DNA from: Chitinophaga pinensis
Lineage (GTDB): Bacteria; Bacteroidota; Bacteroidia; Chitinophagales; CAMDFR01
Length of the DNA: 64,000 nucleotides
Direction: 5' to 3'
Assembly (NCBI GenBank): GCA_945872405.1
Contig: CAMBZT010000002.1
Coordinates: 1-64,000, forward strand
Position numbers and translations under genes: made by a program. Positions 9,767 through 19,900 of this stretch are shown piece after piece. The first letter of the stretch is position 1; each line of letters opens with the position of its first letter. The notes beneath the pieces were generated by a model, which ran no database searches, was not told the origin of the DNA, and worked only from the letters and a program-made list of their open reading frames with translations.

Positions 9767-10534
9767 TTAATTGAGCAAAAACTTAATTTCCTTAAAACTA
9801 AAGAAATAGTGTTTATTTTCTATAGTTAAAAAATCTAGGATACCGTCTTCACCAATGGCATCAATTTGTCCCTTTAAGGTCATATCTGTCTCAACGTGCT
9901 TGACCTCTATTTGATTGCGATAGCCATACAAAAATTGACAATAGGTCGACTTGATAAAAGCCACGTTTCTTTTGCCTAATAGGTAGGCATGCTCAATGGA
10001 TGAAAAAAGGCTTTCTATCAACTTTTCAATCGAGACTTCTTTTTGCAAAATCAATTTTAGAGAGGTGGCCACAATACTTTTTCTAAAGGTAATTTGATTA
10101 ACATTTACTCCAATTCCTATAACAGACGAGACTATAACACCATTGAAAATATTATTTTCTATTAAAATACCTGCAATCTTCTTTTTGTTTACTAAGATGT
10201 CATTGGGCCACTTTATTTCGACATTTGCTTCTGGCAAATAATTGACAAGTGCATCACGTATACCTATTGATATCATTTCATTCAATAAAAAGTACTGTTC
10301 TGTTTTGATATTAGGATACAGGATAATGCTCAAAGTTATATTTTCTGAAGGATTAGACTGCCATACATTGTCTCGTTGACCCCTTCCCTCGCTCTGAAAA
10401 TCTGTTAATATGGCAGTACCTTCAATTGGCTTACTGTTTGATAGCAATTGTTTAGCGTAATTATTGGAAGAATCAATCAAGTCTTTTTTAATGAGAACTT
10501 TTCCTATAAACAAACAGTTATGTGAGTAACTCAT
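9767..10534 (-). CDS. birA: Biotin--[acetyl-CoA-carboxylase] ligase
   Basis: A 255-residue class I biotin protein ligase that joins biotin to the carboxyl carrier protein via biotinyl-AMP. Visible motifs are the early DLIDSSNNYAK, the biotin-binding GRGQRDNVWQS (a variant of GRGRxGRxW), KWPNDILVNKKKIAGILIE, and GIGVNVN. No N-terminal DNA-binding domain is present, so it is an enzyme only. It is divergent from rsfS, with the two starts only ~55 nt apart. Confidence 0.94.
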   Translation of the reverse strand: MSYSHNCLFIGKVLIKKDLIDSSNNYAKQLLSNSKPIEGTAILTDFQSEGRGQRDNVWQSNPSENITLSIILYPNIKTEQYFLLNEMISIGIRDALVNYLPEANVEIKWPNDILVNKKKIAGILIENNIFNGVIVSSVIGIGVNVNQITFRKSIVATSLKLILQKEVSIEKLIESLFSSIEHAYLLGKRNVAFIKSTYCQFLYGYRNQIEVKHVETDMTLKGQIDAIGEDGILDFLTIENKHYFFSFKEIKFLLN

Positions 10535-10541
10535 ATATTTG
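10534..10541 (+). promoter_or_regulatory. -7 element of the rsfS-ftsH promoter
   Basis: TATATTTG matches TAnnTTTG. No good -33 box is visible at the usual distance. If used, it puts the transcript start near 10548 and rules out the TTG at 10539 as the rsfS start. Confidence 0.45.
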
Positions 10542-10589
10542 CATAAAATTTATTTTCCAAAGCACAAAATACGAAACATAAAATTAGAT

Positions 10590-11027
10590 TTGAAAAAAAT
10601 TAAAGACCCAACTGAAACACTCAAAGACTTGATAGTAGATGCTTGTCAAGATATTAAAGCCAAAGATTTAGTGGTTCTAAATATGAATAATATCAAAGAA
10701 GCTTCGGCAAGTTTTTTTGTTATCTGTCATGGAGATTCTTCCACACAGGTAAATGCCATCGCTTCTAATGTGTTAAAAAAAGTGAAAGAAGTATTGGGAC
10801 AAAGCGGCAATAAAGAAGGAATGAAAAATGGAGAATGGGTGTTGGTAGATTATGGCGACGTGGTGGTTCATGTATTCTTCAAGGAAAAAAGATATTACTA
10901 TCAATTAGAGGAGTTATGGGGAGACGCTACACTAACAGAATACGGAGAAGAAGGAAAAGAAATTAAAAAACTTAAATCTAAAACAAAAACTAATGCAAGA
11001 GCAGGACAACAAAGAGTCGCAAAATAA
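10590..11027 (+). CDS. rsfS: Ribosome silencing factor RsfS/Iojap
   Basis: RsfS binds ribosomal protein L14 and blocks subunit joining when nutrients are short. Family signatures are LIVDACQDIKAKDLVVLNM, SASFFVICHGDSSTQVNAIA and GEWVLVDYGDVVVHVFF. No ATG precedes the conserved part. The open frame reaches a TTG at 10539, but that codon lies in a -7 element, so the TTG at 10590 (145 residues, KKIKDPTETLKDLIV) is a better choice. The last ~25 residues are a lysine-rich tail. The ftsH start lies 35 nt inside the 3' end, implying translational coupling. Confidence 0.9.
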   Translation: MKKIKDPTETLKDLIVDACQDIKAKDLVVLNMNNIKEASASFFVICHGDSSTQVNAIASNVLKKVKEVLGQSGNKEGMKNGEWVLVDYGDVVVHVFFKEKRYYYQLEELWGDATLTEYGEEGKEIKKLKSKTKTNARAGQQRVAK

Positions 11028-12930
11028 AGAATCAAAAGGTAAGTTTAATTTTAACTGGTTATTCATAGTATTGGCCGTCATCTTATTGGGGATGTTGGTT
11101 GTACAAACTTTTGTTGGAGGAGAAACTTCAAAAATCAGCTATGACAAGTTTTTTAAAGAAATCTTGCCTTTGAATGACGTAGAGAAGATCGCTGTTGTGA
11201 ACAATAAGAATGCAGAAATCTATTTGAAACAAAGTGCTTCGAGTAAAAAGTACTACACCGATACTTTGAAAATTAAATTTAATACCGGAGTTGCTCAATT
11301 TGAGTTTCCACTGCTAAGTGTAGATGCATTTGATAATGATTTGAAAGAGGCAAAGAAAGCAATACCTGGATTATCTGTAGGTTCTGCAGTTCCTGAAGAA
11401 AGAACAAATTATATGCGAGAATTTTTGGTGTTTTTTGCGCCTATACTTTTATTGATTGGTGTTTGGATATTTATGATGAAAAGAGTAGGTGGTGGTATGG
11501 GAGGCCCTGGCAGTCAGATTTTCAATATTGGCAAGTCAAAGGCTCAGCTAGTGGATAAAGGGCAAAATGTAAATATAACTTTCGACGATGTAGCAGGATT
11601 AGATGAGGCGAAAGGTGAGATAATGGAGATTGTTGACTTCTTAAAAAACCCAAAAAAATATACAAAACTTGGTGGTAAAATCCCAAAAGGAGCCTTGCTG
11701 ATTGGCCCTCCAGGAACTGGAAAAACACTTATTGCAAAAGCGATGGCTGGAGAGGCACAAGTTCCCTTTTTCTCAATATCGGGATCTGATTTCGTGGAAA
11801 TGTTTGTGGGAGTTGGTGCTTCAAGAGTGCGAGACTTATTTAAGCAGGCCAGAGATAAAGCGCCATGTATCATTTTTATTGACGAAATTGATGCTATTGG
11901 TAGAGCAAGAGGAAAGAATATGATGCAAAGCAATGATGAGCGCGAGAACACCCTAAATCAGTTGTTGGTGGAGATGGATGGCTTTAGTGGAGAGAAGGGA
12001 TTAATTATGCTTGCTGCTACTAATAGACCTGATGTTTTAGATAGCGCCTTGATGCGTCCAGGAAGATTTGACAGACAAATTTCTATTGACAAACCAGATT
12101 TAAAAGGAAGAGAACAAATTTTTAAGGTACACTTAAAGCCAATCAAAACAGCTGCAGAAATTGATGCTGCAAAGTTAGCGGCTCAAACGCCAGGTTTTGT
12201 TGGTGCTGATATCGCAAACATATGCAACGAAGCTGCGTTGATTGCTGCTCGTTACAATCGCCCAGAAGTAACGATGCAGGATTTTAATGATGCCATTGAC
12301 AGGGTGGTGGGTGGTCTAGAAAAAAAGAACAAAATAATTCTGCCAGAAGAGAAAGAGATTATTGCTTATCATGAAGCAGGTCATGCCATATGTGGCTGGT
12401 ATTTAGAGGGTGCACATCCACTCGTAAAGGTGACCATAGTTCCACGAGGTGTTGCTGCTCTAGGCTATGCTCAATATTTACCCAAAGAAACTTATATAAA
12501 GCGCTCCCAAGAAATGCTAGACGACATTTGTATGACTATGGGAGGCAGGGCAGCAGAGAGAGTTATATTTGATAAAATATCTACTGGAGCGCAAAGCGAT
12601 TTAGATCAAGTTACTAAAGTAGCCTATGCAATGGTCATGGTTTATGGCATGAATGAAAAAGTTGGAAACGTTTCTTACTATGAGATGATGAATCAAAATA
12701 GTTTTCACAAACCATATGCTGAGGAGACTCAGAGAATGATCGATATCGAAGTGAAAGAAATTATTGAAACACAATATAAACGTGCTGTACAACTTTTGAC
12801 AGACAAAAGAGAGCAGCTTGAAAAGTTGGCACATGCTTTACTTGAAAAAGAAGTCTTGTTTAAAGATGACCTCGAAAATATCATTGGTCCACGCCCATTT
12901 GACAAAAGTAAAATCGAAAACCCAGCATAG
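10993..12930 (+). CDS. ftsH: ATP-dependent zinc metalloprotease FtsH
   Basis: A 645-residue membrane-bound AAA+ protease that degrades misfolded membrane proteins and regulators. Two N-terminal transmembrane segments (~residues 20-40 and ~138-158) enclose a periplasmic domain, followed by the AAA domain (Walker A GPPGTGKT at ~238, Walker [12 protein letters not shown], pore loop FVG, arginine finger region RPGRFDRQ) and the zinc site HEAGH at ~460. It overlaps rsfS, as in many Bacteroidota. All catalytic motifs are intact. Confidence 0.98.
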   Translation: MQEQDNKESQNKESKGKFNFNWLFIVLAVILLGMLVVQTFVGGETSKISYDKFFKEILPLNDVEKIAVVNNKNAEIYLKQSASSKKYYTDTLKIKFNTGVAQFEFPLLSVDAFDNDLKEAKKAIPGLSVGSAVPEERTNYMREFLVFFAPILLLIGVWIFMMKRVGGGMGGPGSQIFNIGKSKAQLVDKGQNVNITFDDVAGLDEAKGEIMEIVDFLKNPKKYTKLGGKIPKGALLIGPPGTGKTLIAKAMAGEAQVPFFSISGSDFVEMFVGVGASRVRDLFKQARDKAPCIIFIDEIDAIGRARGKNMMQSNDERENTLNQLLVEMDGFSGEKGLIMLAATNRPDVLDSALMRPGRFDRQISIDKPDLKGREQIFKVHLKPIKTAAEIDAAKLAAQTPGFVGADIANICNEAALIAARYNRPEVTMQDFNDAIDRVVGGLEKKNKIILPEEKEIIAYHEAGHAICGWYLEGAHPLVKVTIVPRGVAALGYAQYLPKETYIKRSQEMLDDICMTMGGRAAERVIFDKISTGAQSDLDQVTKVAYAMVMVYGMNEKVGNVSYYEMMNQNSFHKPYAEETQRMIDIEVKEIIETQYKRAVQLLTDKREQLEKLAHALLEKEVLFKDDLENIIGPRPFDKSKIENPA

Positions 12931-13098
12931 AAATAAAGTGTGTTTTTCGTCTCTATGACAAGCAACTATTTCTAAAATTCTTCAGTGTTTTTGTTATTGC
13001 ACATTTTTGTTGTTGATAATTTGTTAACACAAAAGGTGTATTTGCATGTGCTTATATCTAATTTCGCACAGTATAACAACAAAATACAACAATTATTC

Positions 13099-13938
13099 AT
13101 GTCGACTGAAAGTGAAAACAATAGTTTTTTACAACAAGTAAAATCATTCTTTCTTGGACCAGAGGTTGAAGAGGAGACCGAATCTACTATTGAAACTACT
13201 ACTAAAATAGAACCCCAAAAGGAAAATAAGATAGAGGAAAAAGTTGAGTTAATCACAAAAGAATTGAATCCAAAATTTGATAATACTATCAAACCGATGG
13301 CAGTAAAAAAAGTGGTGGGATATGACGATTCTCACAATACATCTTCAAGCACTCCATTGGTTACCTTTGACAGTGCCACACCCTATAAACCAGAAGAAAC
13401 AGATACTCAACAGGTAGAACTAGATGTGCAGTTTGCAGAAAATTTTACCGCTTCCGGTGGCAAATTTATCTATGCAGAAACAAAAGAAGAGTTGGTTGAA
13501 ATATTGAAACAACTGAAGCAACAAAATAAATGGAAAAATATTTATTACTGGGAGGATGAGGTAAAGCAATTACTAGAAGGACAGGATACTTTAAAAATTT
13601 CAATCGGCGCAACTTTAGAAAGTTCTCAAGCAGCAGTTTCATTTTGCGAATACATGGTTGCTTCTGATGGTTCCATTATACTCTCGTCCAAGCAAGCTTC
13701 TACACGTGGTTTATCCGTTTTCCCAGATGCACACCTTATTATTGCAGATAATAGCAGACTGGTAAGAAATCTTGATGAAGGCGTAAAAAAATTTAATAAA
13801 AACCATACTGAATTACCTTTTGCCATTTATCTATCGGATAAAATTGGTTTAGATACCAAATCAAATGACACACTCATACTGAATGCACATGGTACTCAAA
13901 ATATTTTCCTTCTATTCGTTGACGAGACTATTTATTAA
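13099..13938 (+). CDS. LUD (LutC/YkgG-like) domain protein
   Basis: A 279-residue protein with an acidic, probably disordered N-terminal ~100 residues and a C-terminal LUD domain (KISIGATLESSQAAVSFCEY, GSIILSSKQASTRGLSVFPDAHLIIAD). LUD proteins include LutC, needed for lactate use, but many Bacteroidota copies sit next to rsfS-ftsH and have no known role, as here. An upstream in-frame start at 12985 would add 38 residues unlike the family; MSTESENNSF at 13099 is more natural. Confidence 0.86.
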   Translation: MSTESENNSFLQQVKSFFLGPEVEEETESTIETTTKIEPQKENKIEEKVELITKELNPKFDNTIKPMAVKKVVGYDDSHNTSSSTPLVTFDSATPYKPEETDTQQVELDVQFAENFTASGGKFIYAETKEELVEILKQLKQQNKWKNIYYWEDEVKQLLEGQDTLKISIGATLESSQAAVSFCEYMVASDGSIILSSKQASTRGLSVFPDAHLIIADNSRLVRNLDEGVKKFNKNHTELPFAIYLSDKIGLDTKSNDTLILNAHGTQNIFLLFVDETIY

Positions 13939-13996
13939 TTAAGCTCTCTTTATCATTTATCTTCTATTTTTACATTGAATTAGTCTTTTAAAATCA

Positions 13997-14755
13997 TTGA
14001 AAGAAAAGGAAAAAATCTATTTTGTATCTGACCTTCATCTTGGTGTACCTACTTACGCAGATTCTTTAGTGCGTGAAAAACTCTTTGTTAAATGGCTTGA
14101 CGAAATCAAGGAAGATGCCACCTCCTTATATTTAATGGGTGATGTGTTTGACTTTTGGTTTGAGTATAAGCATTCTATTCCAAAATACTTCACTCGACTC
14201 TTTGGCAAACTAGCTGAATTAAGTGATTTTGGAATCCCAATATATTATTTTACAGGGAATCATGATATGTGGGTCTTTAGTTATTTTGAAGAAGAATTGA
14301 ATATTAAAGTTCATCATCAACCTATAGAATTAAATGTTGATGGAAATCTATTTTTTATTGGTCATGGTGATGGATTAGGACCTAGAGATCGAGCATATAA
14401 AATAATGAAGTATTTTTTTAGAAGCAGGCTTTGTCAATTTTTGTTTGCTTGGATTCATCCAAACATTGGAATTGGACTTGCCAATTTTTGGAGTAAAAGC
14501 AGCAGGAATAATAATGCAGCAAAAGACACTAAACACCATTGGGAAGAAGAATGGTTGCTTATTTATAGTAAAGCGAAATTAGAAGAAAAACACTATGACT
14601 ATTTTATTTTTGGCCATCGTCACCTACCATTAGATATAACACTAAATGAAAAGAGTCGTTATATTAACTTAGGTGATTGGATCGTTTATTTCAGTTACGC
14701 AGTATATGAAAATGGCCAGTTAACATTAAAATATTACGACAAAACGAATTCATAA
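13997..14755 (+). CDS. lpxH: UDP-2,3-diacylglucosamine diphosphatase-like metallophosphoesterase
   Basis: A 252-residue calcineurin-like phosphoesterase of the LpxH family, which makes lipid X in lipid A synthesis. The metal ligands are all present: SDLHLG, GDVFDFW, GNHD, HGDG and FGHRHLP. It starts with TTG (13997-13999), directly before the conserved EKIYFVSDLHLG. The next gene begins 3 nt after its stop, so they form an operon. A second LpxH-like enzyme occurs at 52247-53062; which of them serves lipid A cannot be decided from sequence alone, but this one has the more typical LpxH core. Confidence 0.87.
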   Translation: MKEKEKIYFVSDLHLGVPTYADSLVREKLFVKWLDEIKEDATSLYLMGDVFDFWFEYKHSIPKYFTRLFGKLAELSDFGIPIYYFTGNHDMWVFSYFEEELNIKVHHQPIELNVDGNLFFIGHGDGLGPRDRAYKIMKYFFRSRLCQFLFAWIHPNIGIGLANFWSKSSRNNNAAKDTKHHWEEEWLLIYSKAKLEEKHYDYFIFGHRHLPLDITLNEKSRYINLGDWIVYFSYAVYENGQLTLKYYDKTNS

Positions 14756-14758
14756 AAA

Positions 14759-15559
14759 GTGACTAAACGAAGAATTTTAATCTTTTGCATCTTCCTTTTT
14801 GTGTGCTTTGCACACATCTCTATGTATTCGAAAACGGTGGAGGTAGTTGGCGATTTTGAGACCGTTCAATGCGATAATGTTGGTTTTATCTATGCTACCA
14901 AAAATAACAACATTTACAAATATAACGACGAAGGTAAATTGTTATATGTTTTTAATTATAACAGATATGGAGCGCGACCAAGTATTGATGTAAGTACTCC
15001 AATGCGCGTCTTTCTATACTTTGCAGACTTTAAAAAAATCATTATACTTGATAGTCGCCTTGCAGAGATACGAAGTATTGACGCGAATTTATTTACTGAT
15101 ATTGAAAATCCAACATTAGCTTGCTATTCTAAGGATCAAAATATTTGGATGTATAATGCAACGAGATTCACCTTAATGAAGATAGACAACATTGGTAATC
15201 GAGTTTACGAAAGCCAAAGCTTATCAATTTTAACCGACGATTATTTTTTACCAATAAGGATTAGGGAGCAGGAAAACAATGTTTTCTTAACAGATACAAC
15301 AAGAGGAATTTTAATGTTTGATATATTAGGTACTTATCTAAAAACCATTCCGCTAAAAAGTATTGAATACTTTCAAATTAAAGAAGGCAAGATTTTCTTT
15401 TATTTTGACAATAGGTTTCAGTCGATTGATCTAAGTAGTTTTGAGATTAAAACCTATAACGTAAATGAGGATCCATTAGTAAGAAGAATCCTACTAAGCA
15501 ATGGAAATTTAGTCAAACTAGGGAAAGAAAAATTTACCATTTCTCCCCTTTATGATTAA
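14759..15559 (+). CDS. Secreted hypothetical protein, possible beta-propeller
   Basis: A 266-residue protein that starts with GTG 3 nt after lpxH and has a clear Sec signal peptide (RRILIFCIFLFVCFAHISMYS). The rest consists of short repeating strands (GFIYATKNNNIYKYNDEGKLLY, FTLMKIDNIGNRVYE, GILMFDILGTYLKTIP), in the style of a six-bladed NHL-like propeller. I do not recognise the family. The tight spacing suggests it is translated with lpxH, and a periplasmic or outer-membrane role is plausible. Confidence 0.82.
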   Translation: MTKRRILIFCIFLFVCFAHISMYSKTVEVVGDFETVQCDNVGFIYATKNNNIYKYNDEGKLLYVFNYNRYGARPSIDVSTPMRVFLYFADFKKIIILDSRLAEIRSIDANLFTDIENPTLACYSKDQNIWMYNATRFTLMKIDNIGNRVYESQSLSILTDDYFLPIRIREQENNVFLTDTTRGILMFDILGTYLKTIPLKSIEYFQIKEGKIFFYFDNRFQSIDLSSFEIKTYNVNEDPLVRRILLSNGNLVKLGKEKFTISPLYD

Positions 15560-15590
15560 AAGGTAGAAAATGATTTTATGATGAATCTTT

Positions 15591-15893
15591 TTACAATTCT
15601 TTGAGTAAAGTTCTAAAAGCAACAAAGCTTTCGCCAAATTTTTCAGTTACTTCTTTTTGCAAACCAGGTGCACATATTTCTTTATAGGTCATATAATTAG
15701 AAATATCCAAACATCGATACTGAATGGCATAAGTAAAGCCATCAGAATTATCCTCCTCAAGTAATCTCATGATCTTATTGTCGACGAAATATCCGGTTGC
15801 TAGCACATCTGGGATATGCTTTTGCTTCATCCATTCCAACCATTGATCGTGTATCGCTAGTTCAACCTTTACCGTAACATTATAAACTATCAT
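15591..15893 (-). CDS. DUF4286 family protein
   Basis: A 100-residue ferredoxin-like alpha/beta protein. MIVYNVTVKVE, WLEWMKQKHIPDVLATGYF and TYAIQYRCLD match the pattern I know for DUF4286, a family of small cytoplasmic proteins common in Bacteroidota without known function. It stands alone and convergent with the preceding operon. Confidence 0.82.
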   Translation of the reverse strand: MIVYNVTVKVELAIHDQWLEWMKQKHIPDVLATGYFVDNKIMRLLEEDNSDGFTYAIQYRCLDISNYMTYKEICAPGLQKEVTEKFGESFVAFRTLLKEL

Positions 15894-16045
15894 GTTTCTG
15901 TTTAAAAAGTTAAATGTTTTCTTTCAAAAACAAAAGTATGAAATAAATGAGTTGAAAACATAAACAACAAGATGAACTGTCTAAAAAACTGCTTGCTCAA
16001 TTTGTTAGGCAATGAAAAGCTTCAACCCAATAGAACAAAACTTAA

Positions 16046-16447
16046 CTACTTCTTTGGCCTGATGTCTTGTTTTTTAAGATTTTTTCTTTGCCGATTGAGA
16101 GTTATAAGCGACATGCCTATAAAGGCACCAGTCATGTTTGCAAACACATCATACCAATCAAAAAATCTATCTTCTAAAAAAGCACCTTGAAAACATTCTA
16201 TTAAAAATCCATACACACTGCATAAAAAGAACACAATAAGTACTAACACTTTTTTTTTCGATTCTATTCCGTGGTAAGAAAGCAAAAAAAGAATGAGGTA
16301 GAATCCAAAGTGAATCAACTTATCTAGCTGATTAATGTTTGATTGGAGAAGCTCTTTTCCTGGAATGACACTAAGAATGAAAATAAAAAATGCCCACACA
16401 ATGGCGGGCATTAATCTATTTATAGGAAACATACGAAAACTAAACAT
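16046..16447 (-). CDS. VanZ-like membrane protein
   Basis: A 133-residue protein with four predicted transmembrane segments. Family hints are the early FILSVIPGKEL, DKLIHFGFYLILFLLSY, LIECFQG and FDWYDVFANMTGAFIG. It begins 2 nt after the gcvH stop. The order gcvH-vanZ is common in Bacteroidota; the role of these short VanZ proteins is unknown. The C-terminus is strongly basic. Confidence 0.88.
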   Translation of the reverse strand: MFSFRMFPINRLMPAIVWAFFIFILSVIPGKELLQSNINQLDKLIHFGFYLILFLLSYHGIESKKKVLVLIVFFLCSVYGFLIECFQGAFLEDRFFDWYDVFANMTGAFIGMSLITLNRQRKNLKKQDIRPKK

Positions 16448-16449
16448 TC

Positions 16450-16824
16450 CTACGCTCCTATTTGTGCTTTATATGTTTCTGAATCCATCAATGAAGAGGT
16501 GTCACCTTCAATTTCAATTTTAATCATCCATCCTTTTCCATAAGGATCCTTATTCACTAATTCAGGATTGGTATCTAATTCAGGATTAGTCGCCAATACT
16601 TTTCCAGCCACTGGCATAAATAGATCAGAAACTGTTTTTACTGCTTCTACAGATCCAAAAACATCATCAGTTGCCACACTTTCACCTAAAGTTGTTACAT
16701 CTACATAAACAATGTCGCCCAATTCTTTTTGCGCGAAATCAGTAATTCCTATGTAGGCAACATTACCCTCAATTCTTACCCATTCGTGCTCTTTCGTATA
16801 TTTTAGTTCTGCTGGAAAATTCAT
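16450..16824 (-). CDS. gcvH: Glycine cleavage system H protein
   Basis: A 124-residue lipoyl carrier that shuttles the aminomethyl group between the P, T and L proteins. The lipoylated lysine is K63 in [10 protein letters not shown], and the family start [14 protein letters not shown] is present. A -7 element TATCTTTG (16870-16863, minus strand) lies 40 nt upstream; the nearest TTTG is only 16 nt further, so the -33 part is doubtful. The P, T and L genes are not in the window. Confidence 0.97.
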   Translation of the reverse strand: MNFPAELKYTKEHEWVRIEGNVAYIGITDFAQKELGDIVYVDVTTLGESVATDDVFGSVEAVKTVSDLFMPVAGKVLATNPELDTNPELVNKDPYGKGWMIKIEIEGDTSSLMDSETYKAQIGA

Positions 16825-16903
16825 AAAATGATAGTTTTAATATTAATAATTAATTTGTTTAACAAAGATAGTTTTTTTTCATAAAGCAAAAGAACGTACC
16901 TCA

Positions 16904-16938
16904 TAAAAAAACCTGTTTGAATCTGAGTTTCAAACAGG
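16904..16938 (-). terminator. Intrinsic terminator after sprA
   Basis: On the minus strand: CCTGTTTGAA, 7-nt loop, TTCAAACAGG, then a run of seven Ts. It separates sprA from gcvH. Confidence 0.88.
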
Positions 16939-16969
16939 CATTAAATTCTAGAATCCTCCTTTATTGAAG

Positions 16970-19900
16970 TTAGTTAGGATTTAAAGACAACTTAAGTGTG
17001 ATTCCTCCTCTAGCGGTGGTAATAGGATATGAGGCAGAAGTATATGGCTTTGTTCTGCTCCAATCAAAGAAAACCCTCACATTAATTCGTTTGCTCACAG
17101 TGTAATCAATTGAAGGCAAAAAGGAAATGATTCGACTTCCTGTAGTTGGCTCGTGTATGCCTTGATCAATCCTGCTGGTTACAGTAATATTATTACGATA
17201 GGAGAAGTCAAATTTAAAATTCAAGTCATTCTCCAATTTTAATGGTTTTCCTTTTATTTTAATCGGAATCTTCAAGCCTCTTATTTTGTATCCTAGTCCC
17301 ATTGTGTATGCTGTAGACTTAATCTCATTCAGCTGATAGTCAGCAAATGACATCGTTACAATTCTTGATTTCTTATAATCAAAGCTCAAAGTCAAATTGT
17401 TCTTAAAGGATATATTTACTCCAATTAAAGGTTGAAAGGCTTCATTAATAACAATATTAGGCATTCTATAAAGGGAGAAGTAATTATTGTTCAGGGTATC
17501 TATCGATTCTGAATTGGTATAATTCCCATCACCCTGATAGTCAAAATTAGACTCGAAGCTATTTATATTCAATGTGCTTGAATAAGCATGTGTAAGACTA
17601 AAGCTAGCAAAGATTTTCTTTGCCCAAGCAAAATTTGTCAATCCATTATAGGTAAGTCGCCAATTAGGTAAAGGAATATTTTTGAATGGATTCAACTTCA
17701 CTTTATTTACATCTTTTCCCATGTAGGCAGCCAAAAAGGAAGGAATCAACACTTCCTGGGACTTTGGACCATAACCACTCTTGTAGCCAGAATTAATGGT
17801 TCCGTCTGGATTAACATATTCCCTGTTTGGGTCTGCGTTAGGATTCTCTCGGCTAATTCTGTCTGAAATTATAGGTCTATTCGCTTCAAAGTTTTTGTAT
17901 AATTCGGAATTAAAGTCTTTGTCGAATTTCTTAAATAAGCCTCTTATAGGAATGTTAGTTATCGAATATGTTCCCATATCCTTAGGGAAGAAGTGTTCAA
18001 ATGGATCTGCTGAATTTTCCTTTTTGAACATCTGTGAATGATTAATCGTATATGTTTTATTCCATTCCAAATCTACTTTTATGTCCCTCCATGGCTCGAA
18101 ATTTGCCTTGACGTTAAATGCTTGTGCAAAGGTCTGCATAAAAGGTCTATTCAACAAAGTATCGCCACTTATCCATCCTTTGTCGGCGGCTTCTTCTAAC
18201 CAGTTATTTCTTTCGTCTGAACTGGCAGTTTTGAATGGAATCATACCAGGTTGTTTACCGAAAGCAAAATCGTAACCAGGACTATTGATATCACTTACCC
18301 CTAATGCGCGAGGACTATTCATAAAACCACTAACAGTTGTTGCTCTATTCTCACTATAGGTAACACTCACTTTTTTCAGCGCCAAGAGTGGTTCAATTAA
18401 TAATGCCACACCTGGAATTTCTGATTTCTGTTTTGCATACAAATCCTTATTTAATTTTTTTATTGCTTTCTGTTTATCTTTTATTTGTTTCTTAACAACA
18501 TTGATTTCACTTTCTTTCTCAATAGGTGTCTTTTTCTTACTTTCCTTGATGTCTTTGATGGTTTCCTTATACTTATTCAAATCTTTGTATGCCTTTTCAA
18601 TTTGAGTTTTAATTTTCTCTCTCGCCTTTTCGACAATAACATCTGCAGCCTTCCTTTTCTTTGCATCACCCTGATTTGGATTAGGATTATTATAAGCCTT
18701 TAGAAAAGGCAACTTATCATATAATCTCTTGATATTAAAATCTCCATTCAAGCTAATGTTTTGCGAATTATTAATCATGTTTCCTAAAGTATTCGGAATA
18801 AATTTGTCATTCACTTTATCGCGAAGTAATGGGGAGGCTGTCCAAGTATATGTTGAAGCATAACTGCTACGTACTTGAATCCAATCGAGTAGCGGAATTT
18901 TATTAATAGGCAAATTATAAGTTGCATTAAGCGATTGAGTATAGTTTGTGTTTCTTCCGAATGACAATACATTGTCCCATACTTCCTTTTTCTTTTCTTT
19001 GGTATCTATCTTCCCATTTGGCTCGTCGATACGTGCATTATTTGTAGCGTTAAAATCTAGGTTTACAGACTTAAATGGACTCCATCTTAGAACATAATTT
19101 CTATCCCAAGTGAAGAACTTGTTATAAGTAGGTGCTATTGGAAACTCTTCATTACCAATAACCCTAAGCCGCAACTCTCCAAAACGTCTATTGATATCCG
19201 TATTAAATGCAAGTGTACTTGGAATCAAATTAATATTGATGTCTTTGATAATATCCCACCATTTCTTACTACTCTTAATTGCTTTTTTGAATGGATATAA
19301 AAACTTCGGTTGAGGTGAGTAATTATAGCCAAAAATACCTAAGTAGTTTTTCGTGCCATTATATTCAGTGAAAGGGTCACTTTTAAAAACTTCGTTAAAG
19401 GCATAGGTAAACGTAAAGTTATTTGGACTCCATGGCCAAAGTTTTTTCTTTTTACTTTGCGGTACAATTCTAACATTTGTAAAGTTAAATCCTCTTCGTG
19501 TTTCTATTGTTTTGATGGTTTCTCTATAATTTTTAAGAGTATCTCCACCACTTGATTTGTAGCGAGCAGTTTGAGCTTTTGTTTTAATATCTAGTTGGTA
19601 AGGATCATATTGTGGGGTGCTATATTTTTGGGCATATGATCCGTAGAAAGGAATTCTAAAACCTACTTTCTTTGGTATGAATTTACCTATTTCAAGACTA
19701 GATGTAAAATCGTAGTCAACATATTCATCTCTGAATCGTTGGTCAACTTTTTGTTCGATTTGTCCAAAACCAATAGAATGATATTTGGTGGCAAGAGATA
19801 AATTTCCCAAATCTGCAAGTTTAACATTTACTGTTGCTAATGTTGCTGTACCACCTGTCTCGTCCAATCCACTTAGGCGAAGTTCATTAAACCAAATTTC

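Noticed and set aside
11544-11951. A 135-residue minus-strand frame within ftsH
   Set aside because: It lies opposite the conserved AAA domain of FtsH and shows no family features.
13011-13027. TGTTGA-N5-TGTTAA, an imperfect Pho-box-like repeat
   Set aside because: One mismatch, and it is oriented to the minus strand, while the neighbouring genes (ftsH, LUD protein) lie on the plus strand.
16863-16890. A complete promoter for gcvH
   Set aside because: The -7 part TATCTTTG is good but the nearest TTTG is 16 nt away, outside the usual 19-21 nt.
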